64,000 nt of DNA from Oscillospiraceae bacterium (GTDB lineage: Bacteria > Bacillota > Clostridia > Oscillospirales > Acutalibacteraceae). Numbering within the stretch: the stretch's first letter is position 1; every line of letters begins with the position of its first letter. Location: contig SVOT01000008.1 in NCBI GenBank assembly GCA_015066225.1, positions 23,916-87,915 on the forward strand. Reading direction: 5' to 3'. Positions 19,782 to 27,047 of this stretch are shown here, in pieces. The notes under the pieces were generated by a model. The model saw only the letters and a program-made list of their open reading frames with translations, was not told the DNA's origin and did no database searches. A program made the position numbers and the translations under genes.

Positions 19782-20000
19782 ATCAGCTGTAATGCGTGGG
19801 TGTCCAAAGGACACTCACGCAGTTTTATTCGCCTTACGGCGAGTGATATTGCTTCGCAGTTATATAATGCTACGCATTGTGATATTGTCCTTCGGACAGT
19901 TTTATGCGAATAAAATAACACTGAAATCGAAGATTTCAATATCACTATGCCGAAAAGTGCATAATATCACTCTTTCCGAAGGAAAGAATATCACTTAAAA
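19782..20000 (+). repeat. Interleaved mini-hairpin array 1 (linker GTGATATT / AATATCAC)
   Basis: Directly after dnaJ. Mini-hairpins such as TCGCCttacGGCGA, TGCttcGCA, TGCtacGCA, TGTCCttcGGACA, GAAATCgaaGATTTC and TCTTTCCgaaGGAAAGA are separated by an 8-base linker: GTGATATT (or GTTATATA) in the left half and its complement AATATCAC in the right half. The whole can fold into one branched structure. No gene is seen. Confidence 0.75.
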
Positions 20001-20047
20001 TTAAAGGCTCACTTACTCACCACTTTTAGTGACAGTGTAAAAAAAGT

Positions 20048-20085
20048 AAGAGTTAATGCAGTTTTTGCTACATTAACTCTTTTTG
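20048..20085 (+). terminator. Intrinsic terminator downstream of dnaJ
   Basis: AAGAGTTAATG (20048-20058) pairs with CATTAACTCTT (20071-20081), then TTTT. Confidence 0.8.
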
Positions 20086-20104
20086 TCCTTTATAGTTCGA
20101 CTCG

Positions 20105-20122
20105 AAAAAACCTTCGTTTTTT
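20105..20122 (-). terminator. Terminator of the AIM24-like gene
   Basis: AAAAAAC-CTTC-GTTTTTT, a small A/T hairpin that works as terminator on the minus strand after the AIM24-like gene. A related one lies at 23822-23858. Confidence 0.5.
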
Positions 20123-20137
20123 ACAGCTGACTTTTTA

Positions 20138-20869
20138 TTATAAATTGAATTTAGATAAATCTATTTTTATTCCACCGTCGGAGCTTGAGGTTGTTGTAGG
20201 CATATATGGTATGAGCACCTCTGCAAGATTGCATATAGGCATAGACTGAACATAGACCTTACCGGGGCCCGTAATCTTCGTGTTAAATATACCCTCGCCG
20301 CCGAAAAGAACGTTTTTAACTCCTTTTATCGTCTGAACCTCTATGGTGCAGGTTTCGCTCATTGCCGCGAGGTGACCCGTGTCAATTATAATGCTTTCGC
20401 CAACACCAAGTGAATATTCCTTACAGTGTCCGTCTATTTCCACAAACACAACACCGTTGCCGCTGACCTTCTGCATAATAAAGCCCTCGCCGCCGAAAAA
20501 GCCCGTGCCGAATTTGTGATGAAAGTGAACGGAAAGGTCAAGACCCTTTTCCATAGCAAGAAAGCCCTTACGTTGAATGATTATTCCACAACCGGGTGTA
20601 ACCTCAAAGGGAATTATCGACCCGGGGAAGCTTGAGGAAAACGCAATCATCCCCATACCTGAAACAGAAGTATATTCATTCAGAAAAATCGACTCACCCG
20701 AAAACATTCTGCCAAATGCCTTTTTGAGCCCCCCGCCTGCATTTGTAGCCATCTGCATATTGGGGCTCATCCAGCTCATTGAGCCACGCTCGGTGCAAAG
20801 AGTCTGCCCCTCCTGAGGGTAGCATATAACAACAGGCAGTGTGCCGCCTTCTATTTCATATCTTAACAT
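20138..20869 (-). CDS. TIGR00266/AIM24 family protein
   Basis: A 243-residue protein of the AIM24 (TIGR00266, YhfW-unrelated) beta-helix family. Signs are the opening YEIEGGTLPVVIC, the motif ERGSMSWMSPN, GEGFIMQKVSGNG and repeated glycine-punctuated beta strands ending in GPGKVYVQSMP. Bacterial members have no firmly known function. AAGGAGG lies upstream of the start at 20869. It stands alone on the minus strand, convergent with dnaJ and divergent from ylmH. Confidence 0.8.
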   Translation of the reverse strand: MLRYEIEGGTLPVVICYPQEGQTLCTERGSMSWMSPNMQMATNAGGGLKKAFGRMFSGESIFLNEYTSVSGMGMIAFSSSFPGSIIPFEVTPGCGIIIQRKGFLAMEKGLDLSVHFHHKFGTGFFGGEGFIMQKVSGNGVVFVEIDGHCKEYSLGVGESIIIDTGHLAAMSETCTIEVQTIKGVKNVLFGGEGIFNTKITGPGKVYVQSMPICNLAEVLIPYMPTTTSSSDGGIKIDLSKFNL

Positions 20870-20941
20870 ATCAAAGCCTCCTTATATTATTCTACACTTT
20901 CAAGTTAACATAATATTCTCTCTAAGTCAATTAAAAATTTA

Positions 20942-20970
20942 TTGTCAACATCAAAAGGCTATGATACAAT
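20942..20970 (+). promoter_or_regulatory. Promoter of the YlmH-like gene
   Basis: TTGTCA at 20942-20947, 17-bp spacer, TACAAT at 20965-20970. Confidence 0.75.
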
Positions 20971-21003
20971 GATTACAGTTAATCGGAAAGGGAGTGAGGG
21001 AAT

Positions 21004-21747
21004 TTGGCTGACGAATTACAAATACTCAAAAACCGCTTCAATGATTTGTATGAAAGGTCAAGAAACCGCAATATTTATTGCTACAGCGATTTTTTGAATC
21101 TACACGAGCAAACAATACTTCTTTCACAATTCAGGTTCGGCTATTCCCTTTTTGGCGGCTACGAGTATGCCGAAAGAAAAATCGCCGTTTTCGGCACAGA
21201 AAACGAAATGGGCTACAAGCCTGACCCGCCCTTGAAAATAATCAAGGCCTCTCCCCTGTCACAAAAATTCTCAGACGAGCTGACTCACCGTGATTTTCTC
21301 GGCTCGCTTATGGGTCTGGGTATAAAAAGAGAAACTCTGGGCGATATAATAATAGCCGACAACTGCGGCTACATCATTTGCCTTGAAAATATGGCTCAAT
21401 TTATAATTGATAATCTCCTCACTATCAGGCGAACAAGCGTAAGCTGTGAATTCTGCGACACACTTCCCGCAGATGCTTTGCCGAAACCACAAGAAAAGCT
21501 CATAATAGTTTCATCTATGCGACTTGATGCATTAATTTCTGCCGTTTATAATCTCTCAAGAACAAAAAGCGCCGCCCTTGTGGACGGTGAAAAGGTTTTT
21601 ATAAACAGCAAGCTTTCCACAAGCACATCAAAGCCCGTTGAAGTGGGCGAAACCGTATCCGTCAGAGGATATGGCAGATTCCGTTGCGCCGAAATCCGGG
21701 GCGACACAAGAAAGGGCAGAGTCAGGATATTGTGCGAGGTATATTGA
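21004..21747 (+). CDS. YlmH-like S4-domain RNA-binding protein
   Basis: A 247-residue protein. The last ~70 residues form an S4 RNA-binding domain (SSMRLDALISAVYNLSRTK, INSKLSTSTSKPVEVGETV shortened here as KLSTSTSKPVEVGE). The N-terminal two thirds match the YlmH fold, including SPLSQKFSDELTHRDFLGS, GIKRETLGDI and IADNCGYIICLE. YlmH lies in the division cluster of many Firmicutes and has been linked to ribosome rescue; here it is a single gene. TTG at 21004 follows GAGGG. Confidence 0.82.
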   Translation: MADELQILKNRFNDLYERSRNRNIYCYSDFLNLHEQTILLSQFRFGYSLFGGYEYAERKIAVFGTENEMGYKPDPPLKIIKASPLSQKFSDELTHRDFLGSLMGLGIKRETLGDIIIADNCGYIICLENMAQFIIDNLLTIRRTSVSCEFCDTLPADALPKPQEKLIIVSSMRLDALISAVYNLSRTKSAALVDGEKVFINSKLSTSTSKPVEVGETVSVRGYGRFRCAEIRGDTRKGRVRILCEVY

Positions 21748-22060
21748 AAGTCGCGAATTGCAAGTGGCAAGTTTCGGGGCGCAAGCGCCGATTGTATTAA
21801 TTTGTTGCGGTGTTGCGAAACTTATCATCCCTGTTCGCTTTAGCGAATAGGGAGGGGGACCGCGCCTTTTTTCGGGGTCCCCAAAAAGCGTAGCTTTTTA
21901 GGGGAGAGGAAGCACAGTGTAGCGTTGAATTTTTTTGCGTAGCGAAAAAATGATAAGCGAAACTTCGTGCTGACGAGGTGGTGGGTCGCCCCCTTGCGGA
22001 CACTCTTCGCTGATGAAACGAACAATGTAGGGTACGGTCTTGACCGTACCGCAAAGAAAG
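21748..22060 (+). repeat. Composite hairpin-rich dispersed repeat, copy 2
   Basis: Second copy of the element at 8556-9040. Shared blocks: GGGGCGCAAGCGCCGATTG, the CCCTgTTCGnyttnnCGAAtAGGG hairpin followed by GGAGGGGGACCG, and the GGGGtCCCCAAAAAGC hairpin block. The right end carries an extra hairpin GGTACGGTC-tt-GACCGTACC just before the aldo/keto reductase ribosome-binding site. Confidence 0.7.
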
Positions 22061-22071
22061 GATTGTATTAT

Positions 22072-22998
22072 ATGAAAACAATGAAACTCGGCAAAAGTGG
22101 CGTTGACGTACCTGTAATCGCTGTCGGCTGTATGAGAATGGCTGACAAAACAGTTGACGAGGCAAAGAAGCTCATTGACACCGCAATGGGTGCGGGGCTC
22201 AACTTTTTCGACCACGCCGACCTTTACGGCGGTGGCAAAAGCGAAGAGGTTTTTTCAAAAGCAATCGGTATGAATGACGATGTTCGTGAAAAAATCATTC
22301 TTCAGTCAAAATGCGGTATATGCCCCGGCAAGGTTATGTTTGATTTTTCAAAGGAGCATATAATAAAATCAACCGAGGGCTGCCTTAAAAGATTGGGCAC
22401 AGATTACCTTGATTTTCTTCTTTTGCACCGCCCCGACACACTCTACGAGCCCGAAGAGGTTGCAGAGGCATTTGCAATTCTTAAAGAAAGCGGAAAGGTT
22501 AAGCACTTCGGTGTTTCAAACCAGAATCCCATGCAAATGCGTCTTTTGCAAAAATACCTTGGTGAAGAGCCAATCTGTGCAAATCAGCTTCAATTCAGCA
22601 TCACCGATTGCCATATTGTAAAGCAGGGTCTTTATGTTAATATGAGAGAAGATAACGCAATCGACCGTGACGGCGGTGTTCTTGAATTCTGCAGATATGA
22701 GGACATCACAATCCAGGCATGGTCACCATTCCAATACGGCTTTTTCGAGGGCGTTTATGTTGATAACCCCGATTTCCCGGAAATCAATGCAAAATTACAG
22801 GAATTAGCTGATAAATACGGCGTTACAAAATCCACAATCGTTATTGCCTGGATTCTTCGCCACCCTGCAAAAATGCAACCCCTGACAGGCACAATGAACC
22901 CCGAAAGGCTTCTTGAATGTGCCGCTGCAGCAGATATCACCATCACAAAACAAGAATGGTATGAAATCTTCTCAAGCGCAGGAAATGTTATTCCGTAA
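22072..22998 (+). CDS. Aldo/keto reductase (YdhF-like)
   Basis: A 308-residue TIM-barrel NADPH-dependent oxidoreductase. FFDHADLYGGGKSEE carries the catalytic Asp/Tyr, QSKCGI the catalytic Lys, and LLLHRPD the His; VIAWILRHPAKMQPLTGT is the cofactor-binding end. Most like the YdhF group. The start at 22072 is set by AAAGGA upstream; a longer frame runs into the repeat. Physiological substrate unknown. Confidence 0.85.
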   Translation: MKTMKLGKSGVDVPVIAVGCMRMADKTVDEAKKLIDTAMGAGLNFFDHADLYGGGKSEEVFSKAIGMNDDVREKIILQSKCGICPGKVMFDFSKEHIIKSTEGCLKRLGTDYLDFLLLHRPDTLYEPEEVAEAFAILKESGKVKHFGVSNQNPMQMRLLQKYLGEEPICANQLQFSITDCHIVKQGLYVNMREDNAIDRDGGVLEFCRYEDITIQAWSPFQYGFFEGVYVDNPDFPEINAKLQELADKYGVTKSTIVIAWILRHPAKMQPLTGTMNPERLLECAAAADITITKQEWYEIFSSAGNVIP

Positions 22999-23195
22999 GG
23001 GCAAAGTTTCACTTTGCCTCGATATAAATCCTGATGAATTTTCGATATATCTTACGATTCGATATACCTTCGGTTCTATATGTGCCTTTCGGCACGAGAT
23101 AATAAGGATTTATATCATATCGACTTTAGCAACGCTAAATATATCGAACAAGCTTGCTTGTATATCGATAATACCATGCGAATTTCGGAATACAA
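22999..23195 (+). repeat. Interleaved mini-hairpin array 2 (linker TCGATATA / TATATCGA)
   Basis: Directly after the aldo/keto reductase. Mini-hairpins (GGCAAAGtttcaCTTTGCC, ATCttacGAT, GTGCCtttcGGCAC, TTTAGCaacGCTAAA, ACAAGCttGCTTGT) are joined by TCGATATA-like linkers on the left and TATATCGA-like linkers on the right. ATAAATCCT and AGGATTTAT form a further inverted pair. No gene seen. Confidence 0.75.
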
Positions 23196-23216
23196 ATAAA
23201 TTAAGGAGGTAAGCTA

Positions 23217-23816
23217 ATGAAAACAAAAAGCAATAGCAAACTAACAATTATTATTTTTCAAATTTGTGCGGTTATCTTTTTTCTTTTAGGAATAGCCGGG
23301 CGCATTTTACAAAAGCACGACTATGATTTATTGTTCCTAGGAAGACCAATCATAGCTTATTTTTTTATGATTTGTTTTCTTTTATCTTACTCAACTGAGT
23401 TTTTAGTGATATCACTTTTATTTAAAAAAACCAATAAGGCATCCTTTTTCCTTACATATATAATTTTAATACCATTAACTTTATTTCACATATACTGTAT
23501 GTTCATTTCATTACCCTCGGACGTAACAACAAAAATGTATAAATACCCCGAATTCGACACAACAATAGTAATAGAAAATGGTGATGACCTTTTTGGTGAT
23601 TATTCACGAATATACGAAACAAAAAATAAAATTCTTCTCAAGTATATTACTGTTTTAGATGGCACCCCTTCACCACTTGGATATGAAACTTCGTATGATG
23701 TGGAAATTAAAAATAATAAAATAATTTATACTTATAACGATGATTTCGATGAAACCGTCAAAAATCAACTTATTCTTGAATATGAAAACGGACATTTCAA
23801 AGAAGTAACCGACTAA
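23217..23816 (+). CDS. Hypothetical membrane protein
   Basis: A 199-residue protein of unknown family with about four transmembrane helices in the first 105 residues and an extracytoplasmic or cytoplasmic C-terminal domain of ~95 residues rich in Asp, Tyr and Asn (EFDTTIVIENGDDLFGDYS). AAGGAGG at ideal spacing supports translation. It is AT-richer than neighbouring core genes and lies between a repeat array and a terminator, which suggests an accessory gene. Confidence 0.6.
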   Translation: MKTKSNSKLTIIIFQICAVIFFLLGIAGRILQKHDYDLLFLGRPIIAYFFMICFLLSYSTEFLVISLLFKKTNKASFFLTYIILIPLTLFHIYCMFISLPSDVTTKMYKYPEFDTTIVIENGDDLFGDYSRIYETKNKILLKYITVLDGTPSPLGYETSYDVEIKNNKIIYTYNDDFDETVKNQLILEYENGHFKEVTD

Positions 23817-23821
23817 CAAAA

Positions 23822-23858
23822 ATGAGCTGTAAAAAACTTTCGTTTTTTTACAGCTCAT
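23822..23858. terminator. Bidirectional terminator between the 23217 gene and serA
   Basis: ATGAGCTGTAAAAAAC (23822-23837) pairs with GTTTTTTTACAGCTCAT (23842-23858). A tracts and T tracts inside both arms let it serve both strands. Confidence 0.8.
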
Positions 23859-23863
23859 CTCTT

Positions 23864-25018
23864 TTATATTTTCCTAACCTTAATTACGTCTTCGTTAGCT
23901 TCAAGTGCTTTAACAACCGCATCGGGGATTTTATCTGCAACAACAAGTGTGTATGCAAAATCGCCTTTAGCCTTTGAAGCAAAGCCCTTTGTTTCAACGC
24001 CGTTGCTCATAAATGCGCCAAGAACGTCGTTAACAGTTGTCAATGTGTTGTAGTGGATAACGCCAACTCTTTCGCCGTCACCCTCAACCTCAACATTGGG
24101 GAAGTTAACAGAGTTTTTTATGTTACCCTTTTCAAGGTATTCTCTGATTTCAACCGCTGCCATATATGCGCAGTTTTCTTCGCTTTCGGGTGTTGAAGCA
24201 CCAAGGTGAGGAAGAGCTGTTACGTTTTCAACACCAATAACCTCATCTGAGGGGAAGTCTGTTACATAAGCGGCAACCTTGCCCGCTTTCACAGCCTCTG
24301 CCATATCGCCACCAACAACAAGCTCGCCACGTGCAAAGTTAAGAATTCTTACGCCATCCTTCATCCTTGCGATTGTGTCGGCATTAATCATACCCTTTGT
24401 ATCCTTTGTGCAAGGAAGGTGGAGAGTTATGTAATCAGCCTTTTCATATATTGCTTCAAGAGTGTCAACATACTCTGTATCTGCGGGGAGCTCACCCTTG
24501 AGTGCTTCATTGAAATAAGGGTCGTAGCCCACAATTTTCATACCAAGGTTATTTGCTGCAACTGCAACAAGTCTGCCGATAGCACCAAGGCCAACAACAC
24601 CGAGAGTTTTGCCGAGAATTTCGGGGCCTGCAAACTGCGATTTGCCTTTCTCAACAAGCTTGCCTACGTTTTCACCCTCACCCTTGAGAGTTTTGCACCA
24701 ATCATAAGCGGCAGCAACTCTTCTGGATGTGAGCATAAGACCTGCAACAACAAGCTCCTTAACAGCGTTTGCGTTTGCACCGGGAGTATTGAAAACAACA
24801 ATACCCTTTTTTGTGCAATCCTCAACGGGAATATTGTTTACACCTGCACCTGCACGAGCAACTGCAACAGTTTTATCGCTGAAAGCGAAATCGTGCATAG
24901 CAGCAGAACGAACAATAATACCGTCGGGATTTTCACAGCAATCTGATACTGCATATTTGCTGTCAAGCTCTTTAAGACCTATCTGAGAAATCTTGTTTAA
25001 TGTAAGAATATCGTACAT
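23864..25018 (-). CDS. serA: D-3-phosphoglycerate dehydrogenase
   Basis: A 384-residue NAD-dependent enzyme that oxidises 3-phosphoglycerate in the first step of serine synthesis. The Rossmann motif is GVVGLGAIGRLVA; NFARGELV and LPHLGASTPESEENC hold the catalytic Arg/Glu/His region; a C-terminal ACT-like part follows. ATG at 25018 has AAAGG at good spacing; a TTG nine bases earlier does not. It follows serC by 13 bp in the same operon. Confidence 0.93.
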   Translation of the reverse strand: MYDILTLNKISQIGLKELDSKYAVSDCCENPDGIIVRSAAMHDFAFSDKTVAVARAGAGVNNIPVEDCTKKGIVVFNTPGANANAVKELVVAGLMLTSRRVAAAYDWCKTLKGEGENVGKLVEKGKSQFAGPEILGKTLGVVGLGAIGRLVAVAANNLGMKIVGYDPYFNEALKGELPADTEYVDTLEAIYEKADYITLHLPCTKDTKGMINADTIARMKDGVRILNFARGELVVGGDMAEAVKAGKVAAYVTDFPSDEVIGVENVTALPHLGASTPESEENCAYMAAVEIREYLEKGNIKNSVNFPNVEVEGDGERVGVIHYNTLTTVNDVLGAFMSNGVETKGFASKAKGDFAYTLVVADKIPDAVVKALEANEDVIKVRKI

Positions 25019-25031
25019 TCTAATCAACCTT

Positions 25032-26114
25032 TCAGGAGTTTTCTTTTTCGAATTTTGTCATAAATTCAACAAGCTTTTCAACGCCTTCAACAGGCATAGC
25101 GTTGTAAATAGAAGCTCTCATACCGCCAACGCTTCTGTGACCTTTAAGGTTAACAAAGCCGGCTTCCTTAGCCTCTTTGATGAATTTTGCGTTAAGCTCT
25201 TCGCTGTCTGTAACAAAGGGAACATTCATAAGTGAACGGTCCTCGGGAACAACCGTACCCTTAAACATTTTGCTGTTATCAAGGAAGTTATAGAGAATCT
25301 CAGCCTTCTTGCGGTTTCTTTCTGCCATTGCCTCAAGACCGCCGAGAGATTTAATCCATTCAAGCACAAGCTTGCAGATATAAATTGTGTAGCAAGGGGG
25401 TGTGTTGTAAAGAGAAGCGTTATCTGCGTGGATTTTGTAGTCAAGCATTGTGGGGCAATAATCTCTTGCGTTGCCGAGCAAATCCTCACGGATAATTGCT
25501 ATTGTAAGACCTGCGGGAGCAACGTTTTTCTGCGCACCGCCGTAAACCATACCGAATTTTGTAACGTCAAGGGGCTCTGAAAGGAAGCAGCTTGAAATGT
25601 CGGCAATAAGTGTAACGTCACCTGTGTCGGGAAGCTCCTTGTAAACTGTGCCGTAGATTGTGTTGTTAAGGCAGATGTACGCATAGTCTGCATCCTGGCG
25701 AAAATCTTCTTTTGTTGTTTTGGGAATGTAAGAGAAGGTTTTATCTGCAGAAGAAGCAACGGCTTTACAGTCGCCGTATTTCTGTGCCTCTGCAAAAGCC
25801 TTCTTAGCCCACTGACCTGTGATGATGAAATCAGCCTTGCCTGAACCGTTCATAAAGTTCATGGGGATTGCGGCAAACTGTGTTGAAGCGCCACCCTGAA
25901 GGAAAAGAACCTTGTAATTGTCGGGGATGCTCATAAGCTCACGAAGAAGTGCCTCAGCATCCTTGATAATTGTTTCAAATTCCTTTGAACGGTGTGACAT
26001 TTCGGCAACGGACTGACCGCAGCCTTCGTAATCAAGCATCTGCTCAGATGCTTTTTTTAACACTTCCTCGGGAAGCATGGAGGGACCTGCAGAAAAATTG
26101 TAAACCCTGCTCAT
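25032..26114 (-). CDS. serC: Phosphoserine aminotransferase
   Basis: A 360-residue PLP-dependent class V aminotransferase that converts 3-phosphohydroxypyruvate to phosphoserine. YNFSAGPSMLPEEV is the family N-terminus, FLQGGASTQFAA binds the cofactor, and the PLP lysine is in VYGGAQKNVAPAGL. AAAGGAG precedes the start. First gene of serC-serA; no phosphoserine phosphatase is adjacent. Confidence 0.95.
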   Translation of the reverse strand: MSRVYNFSAGPSMLPEEVLKKASEQMLDYEGCGQSVAEMSHRSKEFETIIKDAEALLRELMSIPDNYKVLFLQGGASTQFAAIPMNFMNGSGKADFIITGQWAKKAFAEAQKYGDCKAVASSADKTFSYIPKTTKEDFRQDADYAYICLNNTIYGTVYKELPDTGDVTLIADISSCFLSEPLDVTKFGMVYGGAQKNVAPAGLTIAIIREDLLGNARDYCPTMLDYKIHADNASLYNTPPCYTIYICKLVLEWIKSLGGLEAMAERNRKKAEILYNFLDNSKMFKGTVVPEDRSLMNVPFVTDSEELNAKFIKEAKEAGFVNLKGHRSVGGMRASIYNAMPVEGVEKLVEFMTKFEKENS

Positions 26115-26202
26115 TGTTAAGACTCCTTTTATTCAAATAATTAATTGATTAAGCCAAAGTGGAAAGGTTTTTTCACCTTATATCCTATTACCACACTTAT
26201 AT

Positions 26203-26231
26203 ATTATACCATTTTATTTATGATTACAATG
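26203..26231 (-). promoter_or_regulatory. Probable serC-serA promoter
   Basis: A perfect TATAAT on the minus strand at 26203-26208. The -35 box is weak or 15 bp away (TTGTAA). About 90 nt of leader follow, including a small AAGGT...ACCTT hairpin. Confidence 0.45.
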
Positions 26232-26281
26232 AACATAAAGACGAAATTGACAAAAAAACCTGATTTTTTTTGTTAAAAACA

Positions 26282-26309
26282 AACAACCTCTGCCATAGCA
26301 GAGGTTGTT
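26282..26309 (-). terminator. Intrinsic terminator of hpf
   Basis: AACAACCTCTGC (26282-26293) pairs with GCAGAGGTTGTT (26298-26309) around CATA; on the minus strand a T-rich tract follows. Confidence 0.8.
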
Positions 26310-26326
26310 GAATATTTAATTTAACT

Positions 26327-26851
26327 TCATTCTGTTTCAGGCGAAATAAGCCCATAGCCTGTTTCGTTGCGTTTGTAAACAACGTTTATTTCATCTGTTT
26401 GAGCATTTAAAAACATATAAAATTTGTGGCCGAGAAGATTCATTTGCAAAATTGCTTCTTCAACACTCTGTGGCTTGAGGGCAACCGTTTTTTCTCTTAT
26501 AACGTCAAACTCGCTTTCCTCTTCAACCACATCACCGAAAAAGTCGTCAATAACAAGTGAATGCAGCTTTTTATCCAGCTTTGTTTTATTTTTTCTGATT
26601 TGTCTGATAAGAGAATCAACGCATTCGTCAAGGGCATCTGTAATGTTTTCTGCTCGCTCCTCTGCTCTGAAAAGAATGCCACCCTTTGAAACTGTGATTT
26701 CAACAATCTGGCACGTCTTTTCAACCGTTGCCGTTACCTTAGCAGAAATCTCTTCACCGAGAAGGCGCTCAATTTTAGCTAACCTTTTTTCTGTGCGGGC
26801 GCGAAAATCCTCACGAGGATTACACTTACGACCGATAATGGTAATATTCAT
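26327..26851 (-). CDS. hpf: Long-form ribosome hibernation promoting factor
   Basis: A 174-residue HPF. The N-terminal S30AE domain (MNITIIGRKCNPREDF, VEKTCQIVEITV) binds the 30S decoding region; the C-terminal domain (VALKPQSVEEAILQMNLLGH, FLNAQTDEINVVYKRNETGYGLI shortened) dimerises 30S subunits into 100S ribosomes. The start at 26851 follows AAAGGGTG. The leader holds a terminator/antiterminator candidate. Confidence 0.92.
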   Translation of the reverse strand: MNITIIGRKCNPREDFRARTEKRLAKIERLLGEEISAKVTATVEKTCQIVEITVSKGGILFRAEERAENITDALDECVDSLIRQIRKNKTKLDKKLHSLVIDDFFGDVVEEESEFDVIREKTVALKPQSVEEAILQMNLLGHKFYMFLNAQTDEINVVYKRNETGYGLISPETE

Positions 26852-26880
26852 AACAACACCCTTTCTTTTTGATAAAAAAT

Positions 26881-26916
26881 AAGGAGAGAAGTAGTTGACC
26901 TCTCTCCTTTCAACTA
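26881..26916 (-). promoter_or_regulatory. Terminator/antiterminator candidate in the hpf leader
   Basis: On the minus strand AAGGAGAGA and TCTCTCCTT (26881-26889 with 26901-26909) form a stem followed by ATTTTTTA, an intrinsic terminator only ~30 nt before the hpf start. The flanking TAGTTGA and TCAACTA (26892-26898 with 26910-26916) form a competing 7-bp stem that includes part of the same sequence. Confidence 0.5.
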
Positions 26917-26917
26917 A

Positions 26918-26946
26918 ATTGTACCATTGAATCATATTCGTGTCAA
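26918..26946 (-). promoter_or_regulatory. hpf promoter
   Basis: Minus strand TTGACA (26941-26946), 17-bp spacer, TACAAT (26918-26923). Confidence 0.8.
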
Positions 26947-26988
26947 TATTTTTTATGCAATATCGCTAACATAAATCCAAAAAATAAA

Positions 26989-27017
26989 TTGACATAACAA
27001 CATAATAATGTTAATAT
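26989..27017 (+). promoter_or_regulatory. Promoter of the metallophosphoesterase gene
   Basis: TTGACA (26989-26994), 17-bp spacer, TAATAT (27012-27017). Confidence 0.75.
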
Positions 27018-27047
27018 TTTAGTAACATTTTAGTAGGTAGGTGCCTT

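Noticed and set aside
26115..26200. T-box or other riboswitch in the serC leader
   Set aside because: The leader of about 90 nt is too short for a T-box and has no T-box sequence or terminator.
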